From Neoluteolibacter marinus (GTDB lineage: Bacteria > Verrucomicrobiota > Verrucomicrobiia > Verrucomicrobiales > Akkermansiaceae), in assembly GCF_014904755.1 (NCBI RefSeq), contig NZ_JACZFQ010000055.1, positions 1 through 58,132 of the forward strand: a stretch of 58,132 nucleotides of DNA, read 5' to 3'. Below, one piece after another: positions 23,973-32,384 of this stretch (positions are counted from its first letter, which is position 1; the number at the start of each line of letters is the position of its first letter). The translations under genes and the position numbers were made by a program. Under the pieces are notes generated by a model, which saw only the letters and a list, made by a program, of their open reading frames with translations, had not been told where the DNA came from and ran no database searches.

Positions 23973-26900
23973 ATGAAAAACCCGTTCTTCTGCTTGCTGA
24001 CCGCCGCCTTGGCGATGATCGCCTCCGACGCGGCCGTGGCCGCCACCTTCAGTGTGCCCGGCTTCGTCCAGGAGACGATCTACCAGGGCAACGGCATGAT
24101 CTCGATGCGCTTCGATTTCGCCGGGCGTTTGTGGGTCTGCGAAAAACAAGGACGGGTGCTCGTTTTCACGCCGACCTCGGAGACCGAATACGGACCTCCG
24201 GTGGTTTTCGCGGACCTCGTCTCACAGGTGAACACGAACGCCGAAAGCGGGATGACCGGGCTCACCCTCGATCCGGACTTCGAGCACAACCGCTACCTCT
24301 ACGTGCTCTTCGCCACCGCCAGCGACCAGCGCATCCTGCGGCTGACCTCGAACGAGGACGGCACCGCCGTGGTGCCCGGTTCCGAGGTCGTCCTTCTCAG
24401 CGGCCTGCCGAACACCATCGGCGTCCACAAGGCCGGTGACATCGCCTTCCATCCGGACGATCCGCACAACCTCTACGTGATGATTGGCGACGACGGGAAC
24501 CGCAACCTCGTCGGCGACCTCGATCTCTACAACGGCAAGATCCTCAAGATCAGCGCCTCGGACGGCAAGGGGCTGGCGACCAATCCCTACTACACCGGCG
24601 ACGTCAATTCCGTGCGCTCGCGGGTCTGGTCGGCCCGCTACCGGAATCCGTTCCGCTTCACTTTCGATCCCGCCGCGCCGATCCCGGACGTCCTCTACAT
24701 CTCGGAAAACGGCGACGGCACCGACCGCATCGCCCGCATCGAGAAAGGGGCCGACGGCGGATGGCCGGACCAGTTCACCAACGACTCGGGCGACGGCAAG
24801 CGCACCATCCTGCAGACGTCCTCGCCGTCGAAGACCGGGATCGCGATCCTCCGCAACGGACCGCTGTCGATCGGCGGCGCGCCCACGCTCTATCACGCCC
24901 GCCACAACAGCGAGGTGCGCCGCTGGACGCTGACCGGCGCGGGACTCGACACCTTGACACCGGTTCCCGCCGACGCGGGAGCGGCCTTCGCCGAAAACTT
25001 CGGCCACAACATCGCCAGCTTCACCGCCGGCCCGGACGGGGCGCTCTACTATACATCCAGTGACCAGGGTCCGGCCACCGGCACGGGCAGCCGGCTCGCC
25101 CGGATCCGCTTCATCGGCGGCACCCAGCCGGCCGCGGATTTCACGGCCAGCCCCGCTTCCGGGCAGTGGCCGCTGGAGGTGACCTTCACCGACACCTCGG
25201 CGGCACCCGACAGCAGCATCGCCTCGTGGTCCTGGAACTTCGGCGACGGCAGCAGCTCGACCGCGCAGGATCCGGTCCACACCTATGCCGGCCCCGGGGT
25301 CTACCCCGTCACCTTGACCGTCGCGAACACCGAGGGCCTCGAAGACACGAGTTCATCGACGGTCACCGCCTGGCACCAGACCCAGGTCACCTTCACCGGC
25401 CAGGTCCACGACGGCCGCGTCCTTCCGGCCGCCGGGCTCGCCGCCGCGACCGAGCTCCATTTCTATCAGAAGGACGGCATCACGCCGCTGGCCGTCACCG
25501 GTGGGACGGGTCCGGAGGGCAACGTGCTCGCCATCGCCGCGGGTGGTGAGATCGACCTGTCCTTTTCCGCGCAGGTCACCGGGGACGCGATGGTCGTTTC
25601 CGCCGGTGAGGCGCCGGGCGATGGCGTGGAGCCGGCCTTCGCCGGCGTCGCGCTGTCGACGACGGAACCGGACCAGGCCGCGGAAGCGGATTTCTTCCTG
25701 TCGGACACGATGCTGCGCGGCCGGATCGTCGACACCCTGGGCGTGCCGGCCCGGGTGGACCTGGGTGTTTCACGCGGCTCCGCCGGGAACTACTACGACT
25801 TCGGAGGCGGCCGGGACTTCCTCGCCGGGTCCGGCATCGCGGCCAGCGGCAACGACCACCGCGTGGTGCCCGATGTCCTCGGCTACTACCATGTACCGGT
25901 CCGCAGTGGTACCGGCAGCGTCACCTTCCACCTCGACACCACCGCCGACACGCTGACCGCCAGCCACGGCAAGGTGAAAGCCTCCGTCGCCGTCGGTGAC
26001 GGGGAAAGCGTGGTGCAGGACCTCGTCATCGGCCTCTACCACGGCGGCACCGGCGAGGTCGACCTATCCGGCATTGCCGTGACCCCGGACGTCGATTTCG
26101 CGACCCAGATCGAGCCGATCCTCAGCGGCCTGTGCTCGGCTTGCCACAATGACATCGCGACCAACAGCTACGGGCTCGATCTCCAGGCCGGCACCGCCTA
26201 CAGCGAGCTGGTCGACAAGGAGAGCGGCCAGGCGCCCGGCGTGATGCTCGTCCAGTCCGGATCGGCCGCGCGCAGCTACCTGATGGAAAAGCTCGGCGCC
26301 TCGCCGCCGCAGGTCGGCACCTCGATGCGTCCCGGCGATCCCATGGCAGCTGCCCAGCAGGCGCTGATCCGCGACTGGATCAACCAGCTCACGCCGCCCG
26401 ATCCGGATGCGCCGCCGGAGATCGACAGCGCCCTCGCCAAGGCCGCCGTCGTCGGCACGCCGTTCAGCTACCAGATCACGGCGATCAACATTCCCACGGC
26501 ATTCGGGGCGACGAACCTGCCCGCCGGCCTCGACCTCAACCCGGTCACCGGGGTGATCTCGGGAACGCCCACGGCGGACGGCACCGTCGAGACCATCATC
26601 ACGGCAACCAACGCCAACGGCACCGACACCGAGACCCTCGTCTTTACGATCACGCCCGGTCCCCCGCCGGAGATCACCAGTCCGCTCGCCGTCACCGCGG
26701 CGGTGAACGTCGCCTTCTCCTACCTCATCGCCGCGGACCACAATCCGGTCAGCTTCACGGCCACCGGATTGCCCGCCGGCTTCTCGATCAATCCGGCGAC
26801 CGGCGAGATCAGTGGAACCCCCGTGGAAACCGGATCGTCCACCGTGGCGATCACCGCGACCAACGCCAATGGCACCGACTCCGGGACGCTCGAGATTTCG

Positions 26901-28673
26901 TTCATTGCCAACCTCTCCGTCGGCCAACCGACCGCGACGTCGAGCGACATCAATGCCGGCAGCACCGGGGCGGCCGCGGTGGACCTCGACTTCAATGGCA
27001 GCCGCTGGGAATCGGTCCACGGCGTCGACCCGCAATGGATCGCCATCGACCTCGGCGCGGCCAAGGAGATCCACAGGGTGGTGCTGAAGTGGGAGAACGC
27101 CGCGGGCGAGGATTACCAGCTCCAGGTCGCCGATGATCCCGCCGGACCGTGGATCGACATGGTCGTGGTGACCGGCAACGCGGCAACCGGCGAAATCGTC
27201 TATGACAACCTCGGGTTCACCGGTCGCCACGTCCGGATGTACGGCACTAGTCGTACGACGCCCTATGGTTACTCGCTCTACAACTTCGAGGTCTGGGGCA
27301 TGGATCTCGACGAGAGCGTCCTACCCCCGGTCATCACCAGCAGCCTCACCGCGAACGCGATCGTTGGCAGTCCGTTCAGCTACACCATCGCCGCCACCCG
27401 CAATCCGACCGCCTTCGCCGCCGGCGGGCTGCCCGACGGCCTGGAAGTCGACACCGCCACCGGCGAAATCCACGGCACGCCCGCGGCTCCCGGATCGAGC
27501 GATATCGCCATTTCCGCGACCAATGCCAACGGCACCGCCAACGCGACCCTGGTCCTCACGGTGACGACCGGCCCGCTTCCCGAGATCACCAGCGCCCTCG
27601 CCGCCAACGGCACGGTGGGCACCCCGTTCAACTACGGTATTTCCGCGACGAACGCCCCGGAGAGCTTCACCGCCAGCGGGCTGCCCGCCGGCCTCTCGCT
27701 GGACCCGGCGACCGGGGTGATCTCCGGCGTGCCCGGGGAGGCCTTCACGGGCGATGTCGCCATTACCGCGACCAATGCCCACGGCACGGCCACCGCGATG
27801 CTGGCCCTGGTCATCGCCCCGGACATCGTCAATCTCTCCGTCGGCCAGCCGACCGCGACCTCCAGCGACATCAATGCCGGCAGCACCGGGGCGGCTGCGG
27901 TCGACCTCGATTTCAACGGCAGCCGCTGGGAATCGGTCCATGGCGTCGACCCGCAATGGATGTCGATCGACCTGGGCGCCCCGAAATCGATCCGCAAGGT
28001 CGTGCTGAAATGGGAGTTCGCGGGCGGCAAGGACTACCTGCTCCAGGTGGCCGACGATCCCGCCGGCCCGTGGACCGACATGGTGACCGTGACCGGCAAC
28101 ACCACCACCGGCGTCGACCTCGTCTACGACAACCTCGATTTCACCGGCCGCCACGTGCGGATGTACGGCACGATTCGTACCACCGGCTATGGTTACTCGC
28201 TCTACAACTTCGAGGTGTGGGGAGGCGAGCCGCCGGCGGTATCGCCCTTCGATGCCTGGCGGCAGGAGAGCTTCGGTGAACTCGCCGGCGATCCCGAAGC
28301 CCTGTCGGAAGCCGACTTCGACCGCGATGGCCGGTCGAACCTCCTGGAGTTCGTCCTCGGCACGGACCCGGTCGTTTCCGGACCGGATCCCGGCTATGCC
28401 TCGGCGGTCGGGGAGAGCGGCCGCCTGGAGCTTTCCTTCAACCGGCCGCTCCAGATGGCGGGGGTCACCGTCACCGTCAGCGCCTCCGACTCGCTGCTCC
28501 CCGGAAGCTGGGAAGTCCTCGCCACCCGGGCCGGCGACACGGCCTGGACCGTGGCCCCCGGGGTGGCGGTCGCCGATCCCGGCACCGGCGCGGTGATCGT
28601 GACCGATTCCAAGGTGATTCCCGGCGTCCCGCCGCGGCGATTCCTGCGCCTCGGCGCGGAACTGACACCTTGA
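23973..28673 (+). CDS. Giant secreted protein: sugar-dehydrogenase-like propeller, PKD, cytochrome c, putative-Ig and two discoidin domains
   Basis: 1566 residues from the ATG at 23973, giving signal peptide MKNPFFCLLTAALAMIASDA. Order: PQQ-type sugar dehydrogenase-like propeller (about 25-385; LYVLFATASDQRILRLT, VWSARYRNPFRFTFDP), PKD (390-470; WNFGDGSSSTAQDPVHTY), strand-rich region, one cytochrome c motif CSACH at 721, He_PIG-type Ig (813-893 and 896-979), discoidin-like domain (980-1110), He_PIG (1116-1199 and 1203-1286), second discoidin-like domain (1287-1417), and the shared C-terminal module (FDRDGRSNLLEFVLGTDP). The combination suggests oxidation of a surface-bound sugar with electrons passed to the heme, but PQQ-binding residues were not verified. 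A weak hairpin follows at 28680. Confidence 0.85.
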   Translation: MKNPFFCLLTAALAMIASDAAVAATFSVPGFVQETIYQGNGMISMRFDFAGRLWVCEKQGRVLVFTPTSETEYGPPVVFADLVSQVNTNAESGMTGLTLDPDFEHNRYLYVLFATASDQRILRLTSNEDGTAVVPGSEVVLLSGLPNTIGVHKAGDIAFHPDDPHNLYVMIGDDGNRNLVGDLDLYNGKILKISASDGKGLATNPYYTGDVNSVRSRVWSARYRNPFRFTFDPAAPIPDVLYISENGDGTDRIARIEKGADGGWPDQFTNDSGDGKRTILQTSSPSKTGIAILRNGPLSIGGAPTLYHARHNSEVRRWTLTGAGLDTLTPVPADAGAAFAENFGHNIASFTAGPDGALYYTSSDQGPATGTGSRLARIRFIGGTQPAADFTASPASGQWPLEVTFTDTSAAPDSSIASWSWNFGDGSSSTAQDPVHTYAGPGVYPVTLTVANTEGLEDTSSSTVTAWHQTQVTFTGQVHDGRVLPAAGLAAATELHFYQKDGITPLAVTGGTGPEGNVLAIAAGGEIDLSFSAQVTGDAMVVSAGEAPGDGVEPAFAGVALSTTEPDQAAEADFFLSDTMLRGRIVDTLGVPARVDLGVSRGSAGNYYDFGGGRDFLAGSGIAASGNDHRVVPDVLGYYHVPVRSGTGSVTFHLDTTADTLTASHGKVKASVAVGDGESVVQDLVIGLYHGGTGEVDLSGIAVTPDVDFATQIEPILSGLCSACHNDIATNSYGLDLQAGTAYSELVDKESGQAPGVMLVQSGSAARSYLMEKLGASPPQVGTSMRPGDPMAAAQQALIRDWINQLTPPDPDAPPEIDSALAKAAVVGTPFSYQITAINIPTAFGATNLPAGLDLNPVTGVISGTPTADGTVETIITATNANGTDTETLVFTITPGPPPEITSPLAVTAAVNVAFSYLIAADHNPVSFTATGLPAGFSINPATGEISGTPVETGSSTVAITATNANGTDSGTLEISFIANLSVGQPTATSSDINAGSTGAAAVDLDFNGSRWESVHGVDPQWIAIDLGAAKEIHRVVLKWENAAGEDYQLQVADDPAGPWIDMVVVTGNAATGEIVYDNLGFTGRHVRMYGTSRTTPYGYSLYNFEVWGMDLDESVLPPVITSSLTANAIVGSPFSYTIAATRNPTAFAAGGLPDGLEVDTATGEIHGTPAAPGSSDIAISATNANGTANATLVLTVTTGPLPEITSALAANGTVGTPFNYGISATNAPESFTASGLPAGLSLDPATGVISGVPGEAFTGDVAITATNAHGTATAMLALVIAPDIVNLSVGQPTATSSDINAGSTGAAAVDLDFNGSRWESVHGVDPQWMSIDLGAPKSIRKVVLKWEFAGGKDYLLQVADDPAGPWTDMVTVTGNTTTGVDLVYDNLDFTGRHVRMYGTIRTTGYGYSLYNFEVWGGEPPAVSPFDAWRQESFGELAGDPEALSEADFDRDGRSNLLEFVLGTDPVVSGPDPGYASAVGESGRLELSFNRPLQMAGVTVTVSASDSLLPGSWEVLATRAGDTAWTVAPGVAVADPGTGAVIVTDSKVIPGVPPRRFLRLGAELTP
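26910..27300 (+). repeat. Internal direct repeat, discoidin-like unit 1
   Basis: Codes for the first discoidin-like domain of the giant protein at 23973. Its protein opens NLSVGQPTATSSDINAG and ends YSLYNFEVWG. The first about 45 residues are identical to unit 2 except at the junction. DNA identity is high but with synonymous differences, so the duplication is not brand new. Confidence 0.85.
27831..28222 (+). repeat. Internal direct repeat, discoidin-like unit 2
   Basis: Second copy of the unit at 26910-27300. Both start NLSVGQPTATSSDINAG and share SRWESVHGVDPQW and FTGRHVRMYGT. Differences cluster in the middle (AAKEIHRVVLKWENAAGED versus APKSIRKVVLKWEFAGGKD). Confidence 0.85.
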
Positions 28674-28985
28674 ACCGGTCGGGACGGAGGGTCCCGCTCG
28701 AATGACATAAGTGGTTGAACCTGCGTCGGGAGCGGGCGGGTGATCGACCGCTTTTCACGGCTGCCTGAACATCCGGCCAAGACAAGTGAGACATTCGCCG
28801 CAACTCTTCGCAATGTTACGGTTTGCACTTGCGCCATCATCGGGATGATCTCCCTTTGATGGAGCCTGTCGACATGGTGCCCCCTCGCTCCTGCCCTCCC
28901 TTCCGGGGAGCCGGGCCATGGCGGGATTTCGCCGTCCACTGTGCCCGTTACCCAAGATACCCAATACCCAAGAAACTTGTAACCC
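28674..28985. other. 312-bp intergenic region upstream of a beta-strand-repeat gene
   Basis: Starts with a weak hairpin (28680-28696). No reading frame here looks coding. A tandem-like stretch of ACCCAAGATACCCAATACCCAAG lies just before the ATG at 28986, an unusually C/A-rich leader. A TTGCAC hexamer at about 28825 could be a -35 box, but no convincing -10 follows, so I assign no promoter. Confidence 0.5.
28680..28696 (+). terminator. Weak hairpin after giant cytochrome/discoidin gene
   Basis: CGGGAC-GGAGG-GTCCCG, 6-bp stem, 7 nt after the stop at 28673. No T-run follows. Confidence 0.4.
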
Positions 28986-31430
28986 ATGAACCACCGGTCC
29001 ATTCCCCACCTGTCGTTGCTCGGATTGATCTTCATTCCCCTCGACCTCGCCACCGCCGATTCGATCGATTCCGATGCTTCGGGAAACTGGAACGACACCG
29101 CCAGCTGGTCCACGGGGGTCGTTCCCCAGACCGGGGTGGGCGACACCGCCAACATCCTCACCGGGCACACCATCCTCTACACCGACAGCGCGCCCTTCGC
29201 CGGGTTGGATCAATCCAACGATTTCGGCGTGGGCAACGGCAACAGCGTCAACATCAACGGCGGCGTGCTCAGCCAGGCCCAGGACGGCTGGTGGGTGCGG
29301 ATCGGCCACAAGGGGGCCGGAACGCTCAATATCAACGACGGCCGTTTCCATGTTACCAATGGCACCGGTGGCGGCACCAACCTCCAGGTCGGCGTCGAAG
29401 CCGGCGGCAACGGCACCATCAACGTCGGTGACGGCACCGGTGAGTTCGGCAGCGCCGTTCTCAACCTCCGCGACCGCATCGACGGCTCGCCCAACGGCGG
29501 GGCCTTCACCATGAACCTCGCCTACACCGCCGGTACGGTCGGGACCGTGACCATCAACGCCGAAGGGATCCTGGAAGGCGACCAGAAGACTTGGAACGGC
29601 ACCACCGTGGCCCAGAACCCCCACATCCGGATCGGCCAGTCGACCTCCGACCTGCAGAGCGTCCTGACCGTGAATCCCGGCGGACAGTTCAATGCCCGCG
29701 GCAACGTCGAGATCGGTGCCGGGAACGGCGCGAAGGGGTTGCTCCATCTCACCGGGACCGACTCCCACATGGACATGACCGACGGTGAGCTCACCGTGGG
29801 CTTCACCGGCACCGGCGTGATGACGGTGGAGGAAGGCGCGATCTTTTCCCGCACCAACACCACCGAAGCCCGTTCCGACCTTTTCATCGGCCGGAATGGC
29901 ACCGGCAACGGCACCCTCACCATCGCTTCCGGCGGGGAATTCCGCCGCGGGGCGGGCGGCAACGTCGGCGACATGCGCATCGGCTACGACGGGACCGGCG
30001 TGCTGAACGTCGAAACCGGCGGCCTCTACTACAACGAGTCCGGCAACTGGGATTGGCTCGGCCAGAATGGCGCGGCCAGCAGCGGGACTGTCAACGTGAA
30101 CGGTGGCACCTACCAGATCGCCAGTGGCGCCAACCTGGTGATCGGCGGCAACGGCACGGGCACCTTCAACCATAACAGCGGCTCGACCAACGTCAGCGGC
30201 ATCCGCGCCGGCGTGAACAGCGGCACCGGCCTGATCACCATCGCCGACGGGACCTTCAACGTGCGTGCCGGCATCTATCTCGGCGGTGACGGCGTTGCCA
30301 GCGCCGGCACCGGCTCAGGCACGGTGAACCAGAGCGGGGGAACGACCACCATCACCGGGGCCCTGGTCGTTGGCATCGCCGCCAACCACACCGGAGCCTA
30401 CAACCTCAACGGCGGCACCGTGACCCACTCGACTTCGGACACCAGCGTCGGCGAATCGGGCAGCGGCACCCTCACCATCGCGGACGGCGCTTCGCTGAGC
30501 GAGACCACCACCGGGCAGTTCTTCGTCGGGCGCAACGAGGGCTCCAGCGGCATCCTCATGGTCAATGGCACGCTCACCAAGAGTGGCAGCACCAATGCCA
30601 TCCGCGTCGGCAACGGCGACCCCAATGGCGTCGACAACACCACCGCCACCGGCCTGTTGGGAGGCACAGGATCGCTCTCCTCGGATGCGGGCGTCCGCAT
30701 CGGCAGTCATGGCACCCTCACCGGCGGATCCACCGATGCGACCGGCGAGCTCGACATCACCGGTGACCTGGTCTTCTCGGCCTCCGGCAGCTACTCGTGC
30801 GACGTCGATGGCGCCGCCGCCGACCGCGTGAATGTCGACGGCAACCTCGACATCACCGGGGCGACCCTCGCGTTCGACGAGATTTCCGCGCCGAGCGGGG
30901 AAAGTTACGTGATCGCCAGCTACACCGGCACGCTCACCGGTAGCTTCGCCGCGAGCGGCACGCCGGCCGGCTACGAGGTCCAGTACGACGGCGATGCCAA
31001 GCAGATCCTGTTGGTGCAGGCGACGCCCAGCACCAGCTTCGCCGATTGGGCCGGCAACAACGGTCTGTCGGGCGACCCCGCCGACGACTTCGATGACGAC
31101 GGCCTGAGCGACGCGGTCGAATTCGTTCTCGGCACCGATCCGAAAGCCTCCAACGGCAGCGCCACCATGGTTTCCGCGCCCGGCACCGACCTGGTCTTCA
31201 CCTTCAACCGCGATCACGATTCGCTGACACCGGACGTCTCGGTCGATATCGAGGTCGGCACCAACCTCGTGGATTGGCCGGATGTCTACCATGTCGGTCC
31301 CGTCGGCGGACCCTCTGCAACGGAAGTCGAAACGGTCGACAACGGCGACCACGACACGATCACGCTGACCGTTCCGCGCGATTCGGATGCGGCGAAGTTC
31401 GCCCGGCTGCGCGTCACGGTGACACCTTGA
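28986..31430 (+). CDS. Secreted beta-strand-repeat (autotransporter-like passenger) protein with shared C-terminal module, no barrel
   Basis: 814 residues with a signal peptide (MNHRSIPHLSLLGLIFIPL). Residues about 30-660 are dominated by short Gly/Asn/Thr-rich repeats such as GAGTLNINDGRFHVTNGTGG, GNGTLTIASGGEFRRG and SGTLTIADGASL, the pattern of PATR/autotransporter passengers forming a beta-helix. A classical autotransporter would end in a roughly 270-residue outer-membrane barrel. Here the C-terminus is instead FADWAGNN...DDFDDDGLSDAVEFVLGTDP followed by a small beta domain ending KFARLRVTVTP, the shared module. So this looks like a passenger exported by another route. Ligand and role are unknown. 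A strong terminator follows at 31451. Confidence 0.82.
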   Translation: MNHRSIPHLSLLGLIFIPLDLATADSIDSDASGNWNDTASWSTGVVPQTGVGDTANILTGHTILYTDSAPFAGLDQSNDFGVGNGNSVNINGGVLSQAQDGWWVRIGHKGAGTLNINDGRFHVTNGTGGGTNLQVGVEAGGNGTINVGDGTGEFGSAVLNLRDRIDGSPNGGAFTMNLAYTAGTVGTVTINAEGILEGDQKTWNGTTVAQNPHIRIGQSTSDLQSVLTVNPGGQFNARGNVEIGAGNGAKGLLHLTGTDSHMDMTDGELTVGFTGTGVMTVEEGAIFSRTNTTEARSDLFIGRNGTGNGTLTIASGGEFRRGAGGNVGDMRIGYDGTGVLNVETGGLYYNESGNWDWLGQNGAASSGTVNVNGGTYQIASGANLVIGGNGTGTFNHNSGSTNVSGIRAGVNSGTGLITIADGTFNVRAGIYLGGDGVASAGTGSGTVNQSGGTTTITGALVVGIAANHTGAYNLNGGTVTHSTSDTSVGESGSGTLTIADGASLSETTTGQFFVGRNEGSSGILMVNGTLTKSGSTNAIRVGNGDPNGVDNTTATGLLGGTGSLSSDAGVRIGSHGTLTGGSTDATGELDITGDLVFSASGSYSCDVDGAAADRVNVDGNLDITGATLAFDEISAPSGESYVIASYTGTLTGSFAASGTPAGYEVQYDGDAKQILLVQATPSTSFADWAGNNGLSGDPADDFDDDGLSDAVEFVLGTDPKASNGSATMVSAPGTDLVFTFNRDHDSLTPDVSVDIEVGTNLVDWPDVYHVGPVGGPSATEVETVDNGDHDTITLTVPRDSDAAKFARLRVTVTP

Positions 31431-31450
31431 CCCGATCCACGCCCTTCAAC

Positions 31451-31494
31451 GGCCGTGGGAGCAGCGATCCCGCTCCCACGGCCGGTTGCCTTTT
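31451..31494 (+). terminator. Strong intrinsic terminator
   Basis: GGCCGTGGGAGC (31451-31462) pairs perfectly with GCTCCCACGGCC (31472-31483) across a 9-nt loop, followed by GGTTGCCTTTT. It lies 20 nt after the stop at 31430 and only 8 bp before the next ATG at 31503, so the downstream gene may be transcribed partly by read-through. Confidence 0.8.
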
Positions 31495-31502
31495 CCCTCC
31501 TC

Positions 31503-32162
31503 ATGAACCATCCAGCACTCCCCGTCTTCCTGGTCGCCGGGCTTCTCACCGCGAATGCCCGGGCCCTCGATTACGAGAAGGATGTGATGCCGATCTTCGA
31601 GGCGAAGTGCTACGATTGCCATAGCGCGAAATCGAAGAAGGTGAAGGGCGGCCTGCGGCTCGACGATCCGGAGGGCTTTTTCAAGCGCTTCGCCAAGAAT
31701 GACGTGGTCATCCCCGGCGACTGGGATGCCAGCTATCTGTTTGTCACGATCACCAAGCCTCGCGAGGAGAAGCACGCCATGCCACCCGAGGACCGGGGCG
31801 ACCCGCTCACCCCGGAGGAAATCACCACCGTGGCCAAGTGGATCCACGAAGGGGCCCGCATCGGCCGCGAGCGCGGGGACAAGGGCAGCAAGGACAGGGA
31901 CCCCGAAAAGGTCCTCAGATTCAAGGACGGCGTCCTGGTGACCGAGACGCTGGAAGAGGAGGCCCCGCCGGAAGTTCCCGCGGCACCCCTGGAGTGGACC
32001 AACCGCGAGGGCCGGAAGATCATCGCCACCTTCAGGGGCCTCGAGGATGGCAAGGTTCACCTCGAGCTGGAGAACGGCAACGATGCGTTCTACCCCCTCG
32101 ACAAGCTCTCCGACGAAAGCCAGGCGGTGATCCGGGAGCTGGCCGCTGGCCCGACCGGTTGA
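31503..32162 (+). CDS. Secreted cytochrome c (planctomycete type) with SHD1-like domain
   Basis: About 219 residues from the ATG at 31503, giving signal peptide MNHPALPVFLVAGLLTANARA. ALDYEKDVMPIFEAKCYDCH contains one C-x-x-C-H heme motif at about residues 33-37. HAMPPEDRGDPLTPEEITTV resembles the second conserved block (M-P-P) of planctomycete-type cytochrome c. The C-terminal about 55 residues (WTNREGRKIIATFRGLEDGK, FYPLDKLSDESQAVI) match the SLA1-homology-1-like domain often found in secreted proteins of this superphylum. A periplasmic electron carrier is likely. It sits beside two giant heme proteins, one of them just upstream. Confidence 0.83.
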   Translation: MNHPALPVFLVAGLLTANARALDYEKDVMPIFEAKCYDCHSAKSKKVKGGLRLDDPEGFFKRFAKNDVVIPGDWDASYLFVTITKPREEKHAMPPEDRGDPLTPEEITTVAKWIHEGARIGRERGDKGSKDRDPEKVLRFKDGVLVTETLEEEAPPEVPAAPLEWTNREGRKIIATFRGLEDGKVHLELENGNDAFYPLDKLSDESQAVIRELAAGPTG

Positions 32163-32253
32163 GTCGCAGGGTGGGGATACGTCACCCGTTGGGTTGCAGT
32201 CGGCGCGGGAAGGAAGTCCGGCGGAGGGCTCGCTTCAGATATCACCACCGGGC

Positions 32254-32380
32254 TCACGGCCCGGACGCGGTGATCGCCGTGAGGTAGGGCGACATCGACG
32301 GATGCTTCCGCCGGTAGCCACCGACCAGGCGGCCGATTTTCCGTGCGACCTGTCGGCAGATTAAATAATCAGCAATTATT
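32254..32380 (-). pseudogene. Possible remnant of a coding sequence (about 40 codons, no start)
   Basis: On the minus strand a frame ending in a TGA at 32254-32256 encodes ARKIGRLVGGYRRKHPSM and SPYLTAITASGP. The composition looks protein-like, but there is no start codon and a stop lies upstream in frame near 32380. I do not recognise the family. It may be a decayed gene end or chance. Confidence 0.25.
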
Positions 32381-32384
32381 AATC
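32359..32384. promoter_or_regulatory. AT-rich dyad immediately before the GYF/bPH2 gene start
   Basis: Two overlapping dyads, GATTA-AA-TAATC (32359-32370) and AATAAT-CAGCA-ATTATT (32364-32380), end against the ATG at 32385. This 26-bp block is very AT-rich in a G+C-rich genome. It could be an operator or a leader hairpin covering the ribosome-binding region; no Shine-Dalgarno is visible. Confidence 0.45.

Noticed and set aside
20664-24149. Very long minus-strand open frame (over 1100 codons) opposite the LysM and sulfatase genes
   Set aside because: It lies antisense to well-supported genes, has Arg/Gly/Val-rich composition without domains, and is an expected by-product of high G+C third positions.
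28900-28985. ACCCAAGATACCCAATACCCAAG as a short tandem repeat or CRISPR-like array
   Set aside because: Only three irregular short units with no spacer structure; more likely a biased leader sequence.
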